A DNA stretch of 64,000 nucleotides, taken from the NCBI GenBank assembly GCA_964638895.1, contig CAZWYY010000006.1, positions 1-64,000 of the forward strand, given 5' to 3'. Below the pieces are notes generated by a model that saw nothing but the letters and a program-made list of their open reading frames with translations, did no database searches and was not told the origin of the DNA. Below, piece after piece: positions 23,931-32,666 of the stretch. The translations under genes were made by a program, and so were the position numbers. Position 1 is the stretch's first letter. The number at the start of each line of letters is the position of its first letter. The DNA comes from JAFGGG01 sp964638895 (GTDB lineage Bacteria; Spirochaetota; Spirochaetia; SZUA-6; RPPD01).

Positions 23931-24287
23931 ATGGCCAAGGTTTTAATAGTGGATGACTCAAAACTGATACGCAATATAATCAAGGATGAACTGGAGAAGA
24001 ACGGGCACCAGATAGTGGGTGAGGCCCAGGACGGAAGAATGGCGATATCCATGTACAAGGAGAAGACACCAGATCTTATCACCATGGACATCACTATGGA
24101 TGAGATGGACGGAATCGAAGCCATCACCGAAATATTCAAGCTGAACAACAAAGCCAAAATTATAGTGGTATCCGCGTTGGGACAGGATGAAATTATCAAT
24201 AAAGCCATAGACCTGGGGGTAATGGATTTTATCATCAAGCCCTTTGAGGCGGAAAGGTTGCTGAACTCGGTAAAGAAGGCCCTATGA
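23931..24287 (+). CDS. cheY: Chemotaxis response regulator CheY
   Basis: A single receiver of 118 residues with Asp8, Asp9 and phospho-acceptor Asp53 in TMDITMDEMDG, the Ser in VVSALGQ and the Lys in FIIKPF. As CheY it would carry the phosphoryl signal from CheA to the flagellar switch. A GAAAGGAGAAAGT site precedes the ATG. Its stop overlaps the cheD start by 4 nt (ATGA), so CheD translation is coupled to it. Confidence 0.95.
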   Translation: MAKVLIVDDSKLIRNIIKDELEKNGHQIVGEAQDGRMAISMYKEKTPDLITMDITMDEMDGIEAITEIFKLNNKAKIIVVSALGQDEIINKAIDLGVMDFIIKPFEAERLLNSVKKAL

Positions 24288-24760
24288 ATCAAGAGGTTGT
24301 AACGGTTGGAATCGGTGAATACACTGTGGCTCAAAGCCCCATGATCCTGCGCACGATTCTGGGTTCGTGTGTGGCCGTGATTCTATACGATAAAATCAAC
24401 AGGATCGGGGGCTTGGCGCACGTGTACCTGCCCTCCGGGAAGGAGTATGAAACAAACCGGGAAAGCACCATTACCAGCCATAAATTCGCGGACATACTGC
24501 TGCCGTTAATGGTTGAGGCCATTTTAAAAGAAAACGGCAACAAGCGTTTTTTTTCCGCGTATCTGGTGGGCGGCGCCTCTCTGTTCAATACCAAGCCGTC
24601 GAGTTTTATGGATATCGGGAAAAAAAATCTCGATGCCGTACGCAGAATTCTGAACGACATGCGTATAAATTTTCTGGAGCTGGAGATTGGCGGAAACAAT
24701 GGCCGTAAAGTGCATTTTTACTTGAAAAACGGTGATATAGAGGTTATCAATCTAAAATGA
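24284..24760 (+). CDS. cheD: Chemoreceptor glutamine deamidase CheD
   Basis: 158 residues with the catalytic Cys29 in ILGSCVAV and His46 in GGLAHVYLPS, and the family's SAYLVGGASLF and GRKVHF segments. CheD deamidates receptor glutamines and, in CheC/CheX-containing organisms, links adaptation to CheY-P levels. It overlaps cheY upstream and the next receptor-like gene downstream by 4 nt each, which suggests that the three are made together. Confidence 0.95.
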   Translation: MNQEVVTVGIGEYTVAQSPMILRTILGSCVAVILYDKINRIGGLAHVYLPSGKEYETNRESTITSHKFADILLPLMVEAILKENGNKRFFSAYLVGGASLFNTKPSSFMDIGKKNLDAVRRILNDMRINFLELEIGGNNGRKVHFYLKNGDIEVINLK

Positions 24761-25986
24761 ATATAAAAAGCCACCGCTTTTTTTGCTTTTTAATTCCCCT
24801 TACCGTATTGACGTCGGGGCTTTTGTGCCTGCTGGATACGGCAAAGAATATAATTCTTGTTACCCAGCTTGCTTTAAGCGGAATCGTATTTTTTATCTTG
24901 TTTTTTATTTTTTTACGGCCTTATAAAAAAACACTTCGCCGATTAAAACTCCATAAAACCAATGGCAATTCCGTGTTTACCGATATAATGACGTGCTGCC
25001 TGGAGATGAACAAATATTATGGTGAAGAGGAGCTTGAACGGCGTATTCTCTCCGAGCGGGAACAGACACAAAAAGAGGTGAGTCTGGCCCAGGATACCCT
25101 GCACAGCTTCAGGCACCGGGTGGACAACTCACTCTCTCCCATTCTAAAGATTTTTTATACCAAAGAAAACGACATGACCGTTATCGGCAAGATGTCTCTT
25201 ATTGTGGAGGAACTCTATAAAAGCATTGAGACCATCGTGGCCAAAATGAAAAGCCAGTCCGAACTGCTGGCGCTTACCTTCGATGCATTTGATACCACAA
25301 CCCTGTCCCTTGAACAGGTGGATATCATTATTGAAAAGGCCAAAGGGCTCTCCGCCCATTTGCAAAAGGAAACGGCCAAAGGCAGGGACGCCCTGATACA
25401 GACACGAGAAAGCATGAAGACAATCTTAGAGTCCTCGGAGAAGATGGTAAACATCATTACCACGATCGAGGACATCTCCGAACAAACCAATATTCTTTCC
25501 ATAAACGCCTCGATCGAATCCACGCATACCAAGAGCGGGGGCAAGGGTTTCGCCGTTATTTCCAAAGAAATCAGGAAGCTGGCCAACAATACAAAAACCT
25601 CCTCCCTGGAAATACGCCGGATGGTTGAGGACATGATCCAGAAGACCAAAAAACAGGCGGCGCTTGTTGAAATTGTGTTCAACATCTTTACCCAGATCAA
25701 CTCGTATATTGAACAAACCAATGAAACAAACAAGAATATCTATAATATCTCAAAGAAGGGGGTTATCCAGGGAAGGGAGATGCAAACGGCCATCAATGCC
25801 TTAAGCGCCGTCGCCAAAGTGATCATCAATTCCTCGGACAAAGAGTTGTTTCAGGCCAACGAGGTGCTGCAGATTATGAACTCCTTAAAGAAGGTGTTTG
25901 ACGAGTATAAAACCAATGAGGAATTCTTAAGCTTCCTTGAAGGCGAACCTTCAATACAATATGAAAACAGGGAGCGGCGGGCATGA
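24757..25986 (+). CDS. Receptor-like protein with divergent methyl-accepting signalling domain
   Basis: 409 residues. Two membrane helices lie within the first ~55 residues, with only a few residues between them, so no periplasmic ligand domain exists. A cytoplasmic helical stretch leads to a signalling tip, EDISEQTNILSINASIES...GGKGFAVISKEIRKLANN. This is the MCP hairpin, but with Ser-Ile-Asn-Ala and Ser-Thr-His-Thr in place of the usual L-A-L-N-A-A-I-E-A-A-R-A. It could be a cytoplasm-sensing receptor or an MCP-derived regulator. The 4-nt overlaps with cheD and the following receiver tie it to the che operon. Confidence 0.8.
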   Translation: MNIKSHRFFCFLIPLTVLTSGLLCLLDTAKNIILVTQLALSGIVFFILFFIFLRPYKKTLRRLKLHKTNGNSVFTDIMTCCLEMNKYYGEEELERRILSEREQTQKEVSLAQDTLHSFRHRVDNSLSPILKIFYTKENDMTVIGKMSLIVEELYKSIETIVAKMKSQSELLALTFDAFDTTTLSLEQVDIIIEKAKGLSAHLQKETAKGRDALIQTRESMKTILESSEKMVNIITTIEDISEQTNILSINASIESTHTKSGGKGFAVISKEIRKLANNTKTSSLEIRRMVEDMIQKTKKQAALVEIVFNIFTQINSYIEQTNETNKNIYNISKKGVIQGREMQTAINALSAVAKVIINSSDKELFQANEVLQIMNSLKKVFDEYKTNEEFLSFLEGEPSIQYENRERRA

Positions 25987-26345
25987 GCACCAAAAAAATA
26001 GTGGTTGTGGACGATGAAAAGATAAACCTGAAGTTGTTTGAAAATTTCCTCAACAACCGGGGTTACGAGGTGGTAGCGGTAGACGACGGTTCGCAGGTCG
26101 TCAACACCGTGACAAAGGAAGGCCCGGGTGCGGTTATTATGGACATAGTGATGCCGGGGCGGGGCGGCGATGAGATCGCCGAGCAGTTGAAAAAAAGCGC
26201 GAGTACCAGGCACATTCCCATTATTCTGATTACCGCGGATATGTTAAAACCCAGTGAAGACCTTTACGCCGATTATTTCATTCGCCGCCCCGTAATGGGC
26301 GATCATCTGTTGAAAATTCTGGCGGATGTTTTTAAAGACGCATAA
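25983..26345 (+). CDS. Stand-alone receiver protein with Arg replacing conserved Lys
   Basis: 120 residues, single receiver. Asp10, Asp11 and phospho-acceptor Asp54 (VIMDIVMPG) and the Thr in ILITADM are present. The near-invariant Lys of the KP motif is Arg here (YFIRRPV), which may alter phosphorylation-induced switching. It overlaps the receptor-like gene by 4 nt and closes the che operon. It may be a phosphate sink or an auxiliary CheY. Confidence 0.85.
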   Translation: MSTKKIVVVDDEKINLKLFENFLNNRGYEVVAVDDGSQVVNTVTKEGPGAVIMDIVMPGRGGDEIAEQLKKSASTRHIPIILITADMLKPSEDLYADYFIRRPVMGDHLLKILADVFKDA

Positions 26346-26395
26346 GCCTGTATATGTGTCCGGCTTGTCCCCGGACGCGCCGGGGCACACTAGTT

Positions 26396-26734
26396 TCAGA
26401 CGCCGTCCCTGAGTTTCTGTTCGAGTATATCGAAAGAGTCCTTAAGCCGCGTGATCAATGCATTGGCCGGGGTGTTGTTCTGTTGTCCCGCGCATTCCTC
26501 CAGTTGCGCCGCCAGCCGCGCAATGTGGTGAATACGCAGTTCTAATGCCGCTCCCTTCAGGCGATGCGCCCGCCGCGCCGCCTCTTCAGGGTTGTGATCG
26601 GTTATTGCCTGTACGATAGGGTCAAGATACAGCCGGCGGCTTTCGGCAAACTCAAGGGCCACCTGCCTCACCATGTGCTCTTCCAGATTGAGTTCACGGG
26701 CCGCCTGTCTTAGATTATAAGTATTATTTTCCAT
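26396..26734 (-). CDS. HPt phosphotransfer domain protein
   Basis: 112 residues. The HPt four-helix pattern carries the phosphorylatable His57 in ARRAHRLKGAALELR. The protein has nothing else, so it is a stand-alone relay between a hybrid kinase and a response regulator. The neighbouring hybrid kinase at 28538-30574 ends in a receiver and is the natural donor. It lies on the opposite strand to all surrounding signalling genes, convergent with the receiver gene at 25983. Confidence 0.85.
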   Translation of the reverse strand: MENNTYNLRQAARELNLEEHMVRQVALEFAESRRLYLDPIVQAITDHNPEEAARRAHRLKGAALELRIHHIARLAAQLEECAGQQNNTPANALITRLKDSFDILEQKLRDGV

Positions 26735-26936
26735 TAATATTACTACTTAGTATCTTCCTACACAACGGCAAAGAATGCAAGGATATTTAATAATCTTGCA
26801 AACACCGTTTGAATAATTTAAAATTTTTATAGTCACCGTGCTGAAAGCTTCCGGCCCGGTGGTGAGAGCGGCAATTGAAAGATGAAAATTCCACAACCCG
26901 TAAGAGGCCGGGTCGTGTGCTTTAGGAAACGGGTAT

Positions 26937-28541
26937 ATGAATAAAAAACAGGTTCTCATCGTGGATGACGACAGGCTGATTCGCGAACAGTTGTCCATTG
27001 AGGTCAAAAGGCTTTTTTATAATACCTTTTGCGCAGGCAACGGCAAAGACGCCCTGGAGCTGATTGAAAAGCGGAACATAGATATCGTACTTATTGATGT
27101 GAAACTGCCCGATGCGGACGGTTTGGAGATCCTTAGACTGGTAAAACAAAAAAAACCCGATTGTGAACTCATTGTGATTACGGGATTCGGCAACCAGGAA
27201 ACAGCCATAAAGGCGCTGCGCTGGGGCGCAATGGACTACATAGAAAAACCCATAAAAACGGATGAACTGGATGCCGCCATAGGGCGGGCCATGGAAAAGA
27301 TAATGATCAGGGAAAATCTTTTTTTAAAAAACACCGTCCTGGTAATTGATGATGACGAGCGCACGCCGAAACAAATTAAAGCCTTCCTGGAGAAGGAAGG
27401 ATACGAGGTACTTACTGCACATAACGGCGATGAAGCGCTGGATGTCCTTGAAAAGAATAAGATTGACATAATTGTAACGGATATAAAACTGAGTGATATG
27501 GACGGTACGGAGGTAATCCGGCGGGCCAAGGTTGTGCGCAGGGATATGGAGGGGATCGTCGTTGCCGGTGATAATAAGAAGGAGCCGGCCGTGAAGGCCC
27601 TGTACGCCGGCGCCCTGGATTACCTGGTAAAACCGCTTAATCTCGATGAGTTGCTGCATGCCGTCACCAAAGCTTTCGAGCGTATCAACCTGAAACGCAA
27701 CTATCTCTACCGGCACAGGGAATTGAAAATCTCTTCGGAGATCATCTCCAAAATGAATGAGGAGCTTGAGCGCAGGATTCAGGAGAAGGCCAAGGATGTC
27801 AACCGCATCCAGACCCAGCTTTTCCAGACATCCAAGCTGGCTACGCTGGGGGAGATGGCCGCCGGCCTGGCTCACGAAATGAACCAGCCGTTGGGCGGGA
27901 TTTCCCTGGTGGCCAAGCATTTCCGTAAACTCATCGAGTTAAACAGGCTGGACCGCGAGGCCCTTGATACCGGGCTTGACGATATAGAGGCTTCGGTCAA
28001 GCGAATGTCCAGGATAATCCAGCATATCCGCACCTTCGCCCGCCAGGACGCGCTTGCCTTCGTACATGTGGATGTAAACTCAACCCTAGACTCGGCTTTA
28101 AGTCTGTTGGGGGAACAGCTTCGGCTGCATGAGATAACCGTAAAAAAGCGGTTCACCAAGGCTCTTCCCCCGATTATCGGGGAACCCTACCAATTGGAGC
28201 AGGTATGGATAAATCTGTTGACCAATGCCAGGGACGCGGTGGATGAAAAGAAATACAAGCGTGGTGAGCATAAGAAAATAGTTATCGTTACGCGTTTTTT
28301 ACCACAGCATGGCGTGGTAGAGGTGTGTTTTTGCGACAACGGCGTAGGTATGGACGGGAGTACCGCGGAAAAGGTCTTTGAGCCTTTTTTTACCACAAAG
28401 GAGGTGGGTAAGGCCACGGGCCTGGGGTTGTCGATCAGTTACGGCATAATCGAAAGTCATAACGGAAAGATCATGCTGCAAAGCAAGAATAACAGGGGAA
28501 CCGCGGTGAGAATTCGCTTAACAGCAGGAGAATATGTATGA
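26937..28541 (+). CDS. Hybrid protein: two receivers followed by histidine kinase
   Basis: 534 residues, soluble. The first receiver (~5-120) has DDD, IDVKLPD, Thr in VITGFG and EKP. The second (~135-250) has IDDD and TDIKLSD but Ala-Gly in place of the conserved Thr/Ser (GIVVAGD). A coiled coil (~265-305) leads to HisKA with LGEMAAGLAHEMNQPLGG, and the ATPase domain has the N box WINLLTNARDAV, DNGVGM, FEPFFTTKEVG and GLGLSISYG. No sensor or membrane domain exists, so input must come through the receivers. It overlaps the next kinase by 4 nt. Confidence 0.92.
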   Translation: MNKKQVLIVDDDRLIREQLSIEVKRLFYNTFCAGNGKDALELIEKRNIDIVLIDVKLPDADGLEILRLVKQKKPDCELIVITGFGNQETAIKALRWGAMDYIEKPIKTDELDAAIGRAMEKIMIRENLFLKNTVLVIDDDERTPKQIKAFLEKEGYEVLTAHNGDEALDVLEKNKIDIIVTDIKLSDMDGTEVIRRAKVVRRDMEGIVVAGDNKKEPAVKALYAGALDYLVKPLNLDELLHAVTKAFERINLKRNYLYRHRELKISSEIISKMNEELERRIQEKAKDVNRIQTQLFQTSKLATLGEMAAGLAHEMNQPLGGISLVAKHFRKLIELNRLDREALDTGLDDIEASVKRMSRIIQHIRTFARQDALAFVHVDVNSTLDSALSLLGEQLRLHEITVKKRFTKALPPIIGEPYQLEQVWINLLTNARDAVDEKKYKRGEHKKIVIVTRFLPQHGVVEVCFCDNGVGMDGSTAEKVFEPFFTTKEVGKATGLGLSISYGIIESHNGKIMLQSKNNRGTAVRIRLTAGEYV

Positions 28542-30574
28542 CCCGCATCCTTGTAGTCGATGACGAAGAGATCATCTGCAAGCGCCTTAAAAGTTTATTG
28601 GAACTGGACGGGTACGAAGTGCATACGACCATGGACGGCAAAGGCGCTTTGAGGGTATTTACACAGTGCAAACCTGAGATCGCCCTGGTTGATATCAAAA
28701 TGCCCGGCATGGACGGCATAGAGGTACTGACGCGTCTGAAACAGCGGGAAAAACACACGGAGGTCATCATTTTTACCGGGCACGGGGGTGTGGATACGGC
28801 CATCCGCGCCATGAAACTGGGGGCGTTCAGTTACATTCAAAAACCGATCGAATATGATGAACTGATAATCGAAATAAAACGGGCCCTGGCCAAACAGGAG
28901 ATGCAGAGAAAGCTGGATGACTACGTGCAAAGCCTGGAACAGGCTGTTGAGGCCAAGAACAAGGAGATCGCGGAGCGCAGGAAGATTGAGGCCAAAATCG
29001 GTGAACAGAGTAAATTCCTACATAATGTATTGGAATCCCTGACCCATCCGTTTTATGTACTCGACGCGGACGATTACTCGGTAACCACGGCAAACTCCGC
29101 CACCAAGCTTCCGGGTTCGAACCGGGAGCCGACCTGCTATATGTTTACACATAATAGAAAAACACCCTGCGGAGGACGGGGAAAAACCTGCCCGTTAAAG
29201 GAGGTGAAAAGAACCAAGCGGCCCGTGACCGTTGAACACGTTCACCGGAGACCGGGGGAAACCGCCAAGTATGTGGAGGTTCACGCCTTTCCCATTTTGA
29301 ATGAGGCGGGTGACGTAAAACAAATTATTGTATATATCATTGATATTACCGAACGCAAACGGGCGGAAGACCTGGAAAGGGCCAAGGCCGTGGCGGAACA
29401 GGCCAGCAAAATAAAATCCAGGTTCCTGGCCAATGTGTCGCATGAAATCCGCACACCCCTGAACGCCGTTATGGGGTTCACCGAATTATTGAGAAAAACA
29501 GGGGTTACGGCCGCACAAGAGGATTTTATCGATACGATCGAACAAAGCGGCAGGGATCTGTTGAATTTAATCAACGGCATTCTGGATATCTCCGTTATAG
29601 AGGCCAATCGCCTGGTGATCGCGGAACATGTATTCAATCTCAGGCTTTTGCTTCAGGACTGCGTAAAAATAGAGACTCCCAAGCTGCACTCAGCGCGTGT
29701 TAGGCTTATCTTTACCTATGATGCCGCACTTCCCCTCGTTTATAGGTCAGACCCGGCGCGGCTTAAACAAATAGTGTTTAACCTGTTGGACAATGCCGTT
29801 AAGTTCACGGAGCGCGGCAGGATTGAGCTTCACGTGCGTGGAGCAGGGAGAAAAGGCGGAAGAATAAATATCGAGATTTGCGTCACGGATACGGGTATCG
29901 GGATAGCCCCCGAACAACAGCATGAGGTGTTTGAACCGTTTACCCAGGCGGATTCCTCTTCAACCCGGAGATACGGGGGGGCCGGGCTGGGATTGCACAT
30001 TACGAAGCTGCTTGTTGAAAAGTTGGGCGGAAGCATCGGCGTGAAATCGGTACAGGGAAAGGGGACCGAGTTTACGGTTTGTCTGACACTTGCGCCGGTT
30101 GATGCGTCAAGTGTACGGGCGGCGAACCGGGCGGGTGCTTTTGATAGAAAGGATAAGGACACGCCGTCCGGTATGGAAGCGGCGGCGGCCCCCTCTATTG
30201 CGGGGACAAGGGTACTGGTGGCGGAGGACAGCCCGGTGAACCGGCGGCTTATCAGGCTGCAGCTGGAAAGCTACGGATGTACGGTTGAGGTGGTGGATAA
30301 TGGAACGGAGGTCATCGAAAAAATAAAAAATGGTAATTATGACATCTGTTTGATGGACGTGCAGATGCCCGGCGCCAATGGCCTGGAGGCCACCGCCTGC
30401 ATCAGGGAGTCTTTAAAAAAAAACCTGCCCATAATCGCTCTCACCGCCGGCGTCATGAAGGGCGACGAACAAAAGTGCCTGGCCGTAGGTATGAATGATT
30501 TTATTGCCAAACCCATTGATCAGGAGTTGTTAAGGCGTAAGATTTACACACTGCTTCCGCCTAAAAACGGATAA
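28538..30574 (+). CDS. Hybrid kinase: receiver, Cys-containing PAS, kinase, receiver
   Basis: 678 residues. The N-terminal receiver (~3-118: DDEE, VDIKMPG, FTGHGG, QKP) leads to a coiled coil and a PAS domain (~165-275) with three Cys residues (first in TCYMF, then TPC and TCPL). This is a pattern seen in PAS domains that may bind metal or sense redox. HisKA (FLANVSHEIRTPLNAVMGF), the ATPase (LDNAVKFTERG, DTGIGI, RYGGAGLGLHI) and a C-terminal receiver (~555-670: AEDSPVN, MDVQMPG, AKP) follow. The terminal receiver implies a phosphorelay through an HPt such as the one at 26396. It overlaps the upstream kinase gene. Confidence 0.93.
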   Translation: MTRILVVDDEEIICKRLKSLLELDGYEVHTTMDGKGALRVFTQCKPEIALVDIKMPGMDGIEVLTRLKQREKHTEVIIFTGHGGVDTAIRAMKLGAFSYIQKPIEYDELIIEIKRALAKQEMQRKLDDYVQSLEQAVEAKNKEIAERRKIEAKIGEQSKFLHNVLESLTHPFYVLDADDYSVTTANSATKLPGSNREPTCYMFTHNRKTPCGGRGKTCPLKEVKRTKRPVTVEHVHRRPGETAKYVEVHAFPILNEAGDVKQIIVYIIDITERKRAEDLERAKAVAEQASKIKSRFLANVSHEIRTPLNAVMGFTELLRKTGVTAAQEDFIDTIEQSGRDLLNLINGILDISVIEANRLVIAEHVFNLRLLLQDCVKIETPKLHSARVRLIFTYDAALPLVYRSDPARLKQIVFNLLDNAVKFTERGRIELHVRGAGRKGGRINIEICVTDTGIGIAPEQQHEVFEPFTQADSSSTRRYGGAGLGLHITKLLVEKLGGSIGVKSVQGKGTEFTVCLTLAPVDASSVRAANRAGAFDRKDKDTPSGMEAAAAPSIAGTRVLVAEDSPVNRRLIRLQLESYGCTVEVVDNGTEVIEKIKNGNYDICLMDVQMPGANGLEATACIRESLKKNLPIIALTAGVMKGDEQKCLAVGMNDFIAKPIDQELLRRKIYTLLPPKNG

Positions 30575-30631
30575 TATACAAGTCGGCGGGATTTTGTTAT
30601 AATATATCAAGGAGGGATATAAACCGCGCGG

Positions 30632-32587
30632 ATGTACGACATACTTTTAAGAGTGGTGTTTATAATCACGGGAATTGTTTTCTACAGACTGTGCAGCAGT
30701 TTTACCGTGCTTAAAAAAAGCCTGTCTTCCGCTCCCTACGTTATTTTTGGTATTTCTTCAATCATTCTGATCACGGTCAAAACTCTGGAATGGCTTGCCC
30801 CGGTTGTGGATCATATTTCATTCTTATTTTCCCTGTACCTGATCGGAATATTGTTTGCCTTCACCGCATGGTTCGGCTTTTGTTTCGGGCTTTTGTTTAA
30901 GGCCGGTGCACTGCCCGGCCTGCCGGTGCTGCTTTCTTTCTTTATACTCCCCCTTCTCCTCTCGCTGCTTGTTATAATCAACCCGCAATTATATCTGGTT
31001 TTTGGGTATGCCCTGGGGGCAGCCTATGCCGGACTGTTTATCTATGTGAACACACTTAAGAAACAGGCGCTTTTTCCATTCAAAGCGGGTCTGCTCCCCG
31101 CCGGGGTGTTTCTGATACCCCTGCTCGTGTATGCGGTAGGCGCCTTAAGCCGGGTTCCTGTGCAGCTTACCGATATTCTCTACCTGCATTTCGGACTGCT
31201 TATATTACTTTTTGTCTATTATCTACATTTTCATTATCCCTTCGGAGAGTTTATTGCGTACCATGATTTTTTATCCGGGCTCCAGGACCCGGTAGCGGTA
31301 ACAAACCGCAGGCAGCAGATTTTGTATGTAAATCCAAAGATGCGTTCCCTGCTTGGCAGCCGTTATTCGCGGATTGCCGGCAGGGAGTTTAAGACCGTTT
31401 TTCCCAAACTCGGCAATCTTACCGGGGTACTGTCGGACACGTCATTTCATCGGGAGGTGGTGTTTTTCGGCGCGGTTACCTATGATCTGCATATCCTGCC
31501 CGTGTTTGACCGGCTTGGAAGGGAAAAACAAAAAATACTGATGTTCCATGACATCTCGCGGCTTGAGGTTACGGAAAGAAACCTGAAGCGGATCCGAAAA
31601 CAGATTGAACGGGAGGTTGTATCACGTGTCAAAGAGTTAAAAAGCATGAACGAGGTTTTAAAAGAGTCCAACCAGGCGTTAATAGACGAGATAGCCCAAA
31701 GGCGCAAGGCGGAAAGGATGATAAACACGGCTTTGGACGAAAAAAATATTCTGATCGGTGAAATTCACCATAGGGTAAAGAATAACCTGCAGATTATCAT
31801 CAGCCTGCTTAATTTGCAAAAACGCTATTTTGATGATGAGCGTATACGTGAGGTGTTTCTCACAACCGTAAACCGCATCCGGTCTATCGGTATGATCCAT
31901 GAGAAGCTTTATAAGGCCCAGGATCTGGCCAATACCGATATCGCCGAATATATAGATGATTTATCCCATTATCTTATTCATTCTTTCGCGGAAAAAGGGA
32001 ATGATATTATCCTGCGTGTGGATGTCGAAAAGATTTACCTGGATTTGAATCGCAGCATTCTCTGCGGTCTGATTATAAATGAGCTGGTTTCAAACTCCAT
32101 GAAACATGCCTTCGGCGGCATGACGGGGAAAAAAGCGGGTACGCAGAACCAGATTGTCATCAGGCTTATCATACAGGATGAGGATCTTGTACTTATTGTG
32201 CGCGATAACGGTAAGGGAATATCCCCGGATATTGATGTCGGTAACGTGGAATCGCTGGGTATGAAGATCATCACCACTCTGGTAAAACAATTGAAAGGGC
32301 GGATTGAGTTTAAAAACGATAGGGGAACCGAGGTGAAAATCAGTTTCGCCAGGGAACAGCCGTTCAGTAATATACATACTGAGCAGGATGAGATGCTGCA
32401 TCGAATTCAGGACGCGTTGAGTGAGCTTCCCAGAAAAGTGAGGGAGACAACCATCCTGTATTATCTGGACGGCAAATCCATAACCGAGGTGAGTCAAACC
32501 CTGGGCATCAGCGTGGAAAACGTGCAGTCTCAACTGCAAATCGCGCGCAAACAATTGAAAGAACTCTTGACAAAGAGTGTGTCCTAG
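30632..32587 (+). CDS. Membrane histidine kinase fused to sigma-70 region 4 domain
   Basis: 651 residues. About seven membrane helices fill residues ~5-200. A PAS domain (~205-325, AVTNRRQQILYVNPK) and a coiled coil precede a HisKA_2-type phospho-acceptor, EIHHRVKNNLQII with His379-His380. The ATPase domain has NELVSNSMKHAFGG, DNGKGI and GMKIITTLVKQL. Residues ~587-645 are a sigma-70 region 4: LSELPRKVRETTILYYLDGKS, then an HTH with TEVSQTLGISVENVQSQLQIA. No region 2 is present. The gene ends about 80 bp before an anti-sigma-like gene. AAGGAGGG lies 15 bases before the only usable ATG. The fusion is unusual; direct sigma activity is unlikely, and docking to the neighbour is inferred. Confidence 0.88.
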   Translation: MYDILLRVVFIITGIVFYRLCSSFTVLKKSLSSAPYVIFGISSIILITVKTLEWLAPVVDHISFLFSLYLIGILFAFTAWFGFCFGLLFKAGALPGLPVLLSFFILPLLLSLLVIINPQLYLVFGYALGAAYAGLFIYVNTLKKQALFPFKAGLLPAGVFLIPLLVYAVGALSRVPVQLTDILYLHFGLLILLFVYYLHFHYPFGEFIAYHDFLSGLQDPVAVTNRRQQILYVNPKMRSLLGSRYSRIAGREFKTVFPKLGNLTGVLSDTSFHREVVFFGAVTYDLHILPVFDRLGREKQKILMFHDISRLEVTERNLKRIRKQIEREVVSRVKELKSMNEVLKESNQALIDEIAQRRKAERMINTALDEKNILIGEIHHRVKNNLQIIISLLNLQKRYFDDERIREVFLTTVNRIRSIGMIHEKLYKAQDLANTDIAEYIDDLSHYLIHSFAEKGNDIILRVDVEKIYLDLNRSILCGLIINELVSNSMKHAFGGMTGKKAGTQNQIVIRLIIQDEDLVLIVRDNGKGISPDIDVGNVESLGMKIITTLVKQLKGRIEFKNDRGTEVKISFAREQPFSNIHTEQDEMLHRIQDALSELPRKVRETTILYYLDGKSITEVSQTLGISVENVQSQLQIARKQLKELLTKSVS

Positions 32588-32666
32588 CATACCAATGATG
32601 TTTTATATAAAATAAAAACTATGGAAATATTAGAGAAAATATAATAAAATTTAAGAGGAAGGGTAT

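Noticed and set aside
30632..32587. The kinase-sigma4 protein as a genuine sigma factor
   Set aside because: Sigma region 2 (core and -10 binding) is absent; only region 4 is present, and the rest is a membrane histidine kinase.
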